DNA of 64,000 nt from Arthrobacter sp. 35W. GTDB taxonomy: Bacteria > Actinomycetota > Actinomycetes > Actinomycetales > Micrococcaceae. This document shows, in pieces, positions 61,453-64,000 of this stretch. Positions within the stretch are counted from its first letter, which is position 1. Every line of letters starts with the position of its first letter. The notes beneath the pieces were generated by a model. That model was not told the origin of the DNA and did no database searches. It saw nothing but the letters and a program-made list of their open reading frames with translations. The stretch covers positions 930,001 through 994,000 of the forward strand of contig NZ_KI519455.1 of assembly GCF_000482545.1 (NCBI RefSeq). Reading direction: 5' to 3'. The position numbers and the translations under genes are program-made.

Positions 61453-61788
61453 TCAGCCGGCCAGTTGGGCGAGCCAGGCCGTGACGGCGTCTTCGTCAAG
61501 GTCAGCCGTGGAGGACAGCTTGACGGTGGCCATCTGGGCCGAGCCCGACGGCGTGAGGGCGCCGCTGGGATCCTGGAGCGTCTGGCCCTGCCAGACCATG
61601 AGCGTCACATAGCGCGGAAATGCCTTGAAGCCGGCGATGGGCTCCTTGTCCTCCATCCACACCGGGTGCCCGTGCCACAGCTTCCCCTCGGCGGCGGGCA
61701 GGCCGGCGTCCAGCAGGGCTTCCAGCCGCTCCGCCACCGCCTTCAACGGCCCATCGAGGGAGGCGGCGTAGGTCTGGACGTCATTCAT
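61453..61788 (-). CDS. DUF1801 family protein
   Basis: 111 residues, DUF1801-like (YdhG type): MNDVQTYAASLDGPLKAVAERLEALLDAGLPAAEGKLWHGHPVWM, then GFKAFPRYVTLMVWQGQTL. AGGAG precedes ATG 61788. Second DUF1801 protein in the window (the other at 56.7 kb), and not close to it in sequence. Function unknown. Confidence 0.82.
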   Translation of the reverse strand: MNDVQTYAASLDGPLKAVAERLEALLDAGLPAAEGKLWHGHPVWMEDKEPIAGFKAFPRYVTLMVWQGQTLQDPSGALTPSGSAQMATVKLSSTADLDEDAVTAWLAQLAG

Positions 61789-61811
61789 GGTGGCTCCTGG
61801 TTCCGGTGGTC

Positions 61812-61834
61812 GGTGATTGAGCCCGTCGAAATCC
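61812..61834 (+). repeat. 23-bp repeat family C, intergenic copy
   Basis: GGTGATTGAGCCCGTCGAAA plus three bases, between the DUF1801 and aminopeptidase genes. It differs from the copA copy by one base. Confidence 0.7.
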
Positions 61835-61841
61835 GGCGGGG

Positions 61842-63128
61842 TTAGACGGCGGTGCGGAAGAACTCCTCGGTGGCGCGGGCCAGGTAGAGCGGATCCTTGG
61901 TGCCGCAGAGTTCGCGGGCCGAGTGCATCGACAGCAGCGGCACGCCGACGTCGACGGTCCTGATGCCCAGCCGGGTGGCCGTCAGCGGGCCGATGGTGGA
62001 GCCGCAGGGGACGGTGTTGTTGGAGACGAACTCCTGGTACGGCACGGCCGCGGCGGCGCACAGCCGGGCCCAGACCGCAGCGCCCGTGGCATCGGTGGCG
62101 TAGCGCTGGTTGGCGTTGATCTTCAGCAGCGGGCCGCCATTGAGCACGGGGTGGTTGGCCGGGTCGTGGCGCTCCGGGTAGTTGGGGTGGACGGCGTGCC
62201 CGGCGTCGGCGGAGACGCAGAAGGAGTTCGCAAAGGCCCTGCGGCGCTCGCTCACCGAGGCGCCCAAGCCGTCGGAAATGCGGACGAGGATGTCCTCCAG
62301 CAGCGGCCCGCAGGCGCCGGAGCGGGAGGCGCTGCCGACTTCCTCGTGGTCGAAGGCCGCCAGCACCGGCACCACGGGCAGACCGCCTGCAGGCACAGCG
62401 CCGTCGGCCACGGCCAGCAGCGCCGCCAGGCCCGCGTGCACCGAGGAGAGGTTGTCCAGCCGTCCGGAGGCAAAGAACTCGCCGTTGGCGCCGAACACGG
62501 CACCGGGCTGGGTGTCGGCCACCACGATGTCGAAGCCGCCCACCGCCGCCGGGTCGACGCCGGCACGATCGGCCAGCAGACCCAGCAGGTCCGCCGTGGC
62601 GGGCGTCCCCTGGCCCCAGATGGGGTTCATGTGCCGCTGCTTGTCCAGAGCGAGCCCCTCATTGGCGGCCCGGTCCAGATGGATGGCCAGCTGCGGGAAG
62701 CGCAGCAGCGGCCCGGTTGCCACCAACGACTCCACGCCGTCGGTGGCCACGAGGCGCCCGGCCAATTGCAGTTCGCGGTCCAGCCAGGAGTTCAACAGCG
62801 GCCCGCCGTAGACCTCGACGCCGGCCTGCAGCCAGCCAAAGGCGCTGGTGGTGGGCTTGGGCTTGAGTTTGAAGGAGGGCGAATCGGTGTGGGCGCCGAG
62901 GATGTTGAAGGCCGTGGTGGGCCCGGCGGACTCCGGCAGCACCCAGGCGACGATGGCGCCGTCGCGGATCACAAAGTACTTCCCGGCGGTGGCGGGCCAC
63001 TGCGCGGCCTCGTCCAACTGGGCGAAGCCGGCGGCTGCCAGGCGGCGGCCGGCCTCCGCGGCTGCGTGGAAGCTCGACGGCGATGCGCCCACAAAGGCGG
63101 CCAGGTCCTGGATGTGATCGACAGTCAT
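61842..63128 (-). CDS. apeB: M18-family aminopeptidase
   Basis: 428 residues, a cytoplasmic metallo-aminopeptidase of the aspartyl aminopeptidase type. Metal-ligand motifs: LGAHTDSPSFKL with the first His, AFDHEEVGSASRSGACG with the acidic pair, DAGHAVHPNYPERHD, and SMHSARELCG near the C-terminus. ATG 63128 is used; no strong ribosome binding site was seen, and a TTG four codons earlier is possible. Confidence 0.92.
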   Translation of the reverse strand: MTVDHIQDLAAFVGASPSSFHAAAEAGRRLAAAGFAQLDEAAQWPATAGKYFVIRDGAIVAWVLPESAGPTTAFNILGAHTDSPSFKLKPKPTTSAFGWLQAGVEVYGGPLLNSWLDRELQLAGRLVATDGVESLVATGPLLRFPQLAIHLDRAANEGLALDKQRHMNPIWGQGTPATADLLGLLADRAGVDPAAVGGFDIVVADTQPGAVFGANGEFFASGRLDNLSSVHAGLAALLAVADGAVPAGGLPVVPVLAAFDHEEVGSASRSGACGPLLEDILVRISDGLGASVSERRRAFANSFCVSADAGHAVHPNYPERHDPANHPVLNGGPLLKINANQRYATDATGAAVWARLCAAAAVPYQEFVSNNTVPCGSTIGPLTATRLGIRTVDVGVPLLSMHSARELCGTKDPLYLARATEEFFRTAV

Positions 63129-63157
63129 ACACCGATTCAACCAGATGCCCCCGACGG

Positions 63158-63176
63158 GGTCTCGACGGGCTCGACC
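63158..63176 (-). repeat. Degenerate repeat family C copy
   Basis: On the minus strand GGTCGAGCCCGTCGAGACC, matching the other copies at 15 of 19 positions with only transitions. Located between the aminopeptidase and response-regulator genes. Confidence 0.45.
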
Positions 63177-63186
63177 AGCGGGACCG

Positions 63187-63885
63187 CTAGAAGTCGGGGT
63201 TGCTGGGGGTGACGAGGCCGGTTTCGTAGGCGTAGACCACCACCTGCACGCGGTCGCGCAGGTGCAGCTTGGTCAGGATCCGGCGCACGTGGGTCTTCAC
63301 CGTGGCCTCGGACAGGAACAGCGTGTGCGCAATTTCGGCATTGGAGAGCCCCTGCGCAATCGATTCCAGCACCTCCAGCTCCCGCGGCGTGAGGTCCTCC
63401 AGCAGCGGGTCCCGGGGCGCCGCTGGCCGCTCCGGCGAGGAGCGCACAAAGTTTTCCAGCAGGCGCTGGGTGATCCGCGGCGCCACCACGGCATCGCCGG
63501 AGTTCACCAGGCGGATGGCGCGGACCAGCTCCTCGGGGGCAACGTCCTTGAGCAGGAAGGCACTGGCCCCGGCCTGCAGCCCCGCAAAGGCATACTCGTC
63601 CAGATCAAAGGTGGTCAGGATGATGATGCGCGCTGCACCTCCGGCGGAGGTGATGGTGCGGGTGGCCTCGATGCCGTCCAGCACCGGCATGCGGACATCC
63701 ATCAGAATGACGTCGGGCTCCAGCTCGGCGGCCAGGGCGATGGCCTCGGCGCCGTCGGACGCCTCCCCCACCACCTCGACGTCGTCCTCCCCGTCCAGGA
63801 TCAGGGCGAACCCCATCCGCAGCAGGGATTGGTCGTCCACCAGCAGCACGCGGATGCGGGTGCCGGCCTCGGGCAGTGTCGTCAT
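63187..63885 (-). CDS. NarL/FixJ-type response regulator
   Basis: 232 residues. Receiver domain with RVLLVDDQSLLRMGF, phospho-acceptor Asp63 in DVILMDVRMP, and the Lys in FLLKDV. LuxR-type C-terminal helix-turn-helix: LTPRELEVLESIAQGLSNAEIAHTLFLSEATVKTHVRRILTKLHLRDR. Its start overlaps the stop of the preceding frame as ATGA, so it is coupled to a likely sensor kinase. Confidence 0.95.
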   Translation of the reverse strand: MTTLPEAGTRIRVLLVDDQSLLRMGFALILDGEDDVEVVGEASDGAEAIALAAELEPDVILMDVRMPVLDGIEATRTITSAGGAARIIILTTFDLDEYAFAGLQAGASAFLLKDVAPEELVRAIRLVNSGDAVVAPRITQRLLENFVRSSPERPAAPRDPLLEDLTPRELEVLESIAQGLSNAEIAHTLFLSEATVKTHVRRILTKLHLRDRVQVVVYAYETGLVTPSNPDF

Positions 63886-63998
63886 GGGGCGTCCTTCAGT
63901 GGTTGGGTGCCGGCGTCCGGGCGGGCCAGCGGGGTGGGAGCGGCGCCGGCCTCATGGACCTGCACCGACGTTGCCTTTGGGCAGACGATGGTGGGGTT
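63882..63998 (-). CDS. C-terminal end of a probable sensor kinase (cut by window end)
   Basis: The frame is open from the window edge and stops at 63882-63884, overlapping the response-regulator ATG by four bases. Only 38 residues are visible (Pro/Ala-rich tail), with no diagnostic motif. Identity as the partner histidine kinase is inferred from the overlap with a NarL-type regulator. Confidence 0.5.
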   Translation of the reverse strand, partial: NPTIVCPKATSVQVHEAGAAPTPLARPDAGTQPLKDAP

Positions 63999-64000
63999 CA

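Noticed and set aside
1-64000. tRNA, rRNA, CRISPR arrays, phage or IS transposase genes
   Set aside because: I looked for cloverleaf-like and rRNA-like stretches, regular short repeats with spacers, and transposase motifs, and saw none. A tRNAscan and ISfinder search would settle this.

Overview
The window is uniformly GC-rich, with strong GC bias at third codon positions and many GTG/TTG starts. Gene content (purB, pntAB, rlmN, copA-csoR, rpsF-ssb-rpsR-rplI near dnaB, Tat-type sugar-binding lipoproteins, LAxTG-type wall-sorting signals) points to the chromosome of a soil actinomycete of the Micrococcaceae, most like Arthrobacter or a close relative. This assignment is inference from gene content. 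I saw no rRNA, tRNA, CRISPR array, prophage or complete insertion sequence.

Layout. 1-9 kb: the 3' end of purB, a DUF2695 protein, a 1302-residue wall-anchored GH29 alpha-L-fucosidase, a thioesterase, and pntA-pntB. 9-19.5 kb: a divergent carbohydrate locus. On the minus strand are a LacI regulator and an AGE-family epimerase. On the plus strand are an FrcK-like kinase, a fructose/ribose-type ABC importer, a mannitol-type dehydrogenase fused in frame to an SDR, a second small kinase and a LacD/DeoC-type aldolase. LacI-type palindromes and a good sigma70-type promoter lie between the two arms. 19.6-29 kb: an aminotransferase, rlmN, a DUF1304/TetR pair, a secreted phosphodiesterase with a 31-bp palindrome upstream, acylphosphatase and small proteins. 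27.7-32 kb: a pseudouridine catabolism cluster (MFS, psuK, psuG) with a divergent LysR. 34-37 kb: copper homeostasis (csoR, copZ-like, copA). 37.8-46 kb: EamA, CGNR regulator and an N-acetylglucosamine-type locus (ABC importer, SIS protein, RpiR, divergent BadF-type kinase). 46-50 kb: membrane proteins, MATE, and LysR/EamA. 50-59 kb: the replication and ribosome neighbourhood, with dnaB separated from rplI by a wall-anchored GH95 fucosidase. 59-64 kb: cupin, DUF1345, secreted intradiol dioxygenase, M18 aminopeptidase and a NarL-type two-component system cut by the window end.

Themes. The two fucosidases share a stalk domain, a class-E-type sorting signal and similar upstream half-sites, so they may act together on fucosylated glycans. 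The 9-19.5 kb locus looks like a complete uptake, oxidation, phosphorylation and aldol-cleavage route for a polyol or ketose that I cannot name from sequence alone. Three repeat families punctuate the window: a 67-bp palindrome in three copies at gene 3' ends, a ~90-bp palindrome in two copies, and a 23-bp sequence that also occurs inside copA. The gap upstream of dnaB holds seven DnaA-box-like 9-mers in about 235 bp, including a long inverted pair around an AT-rich spacer.
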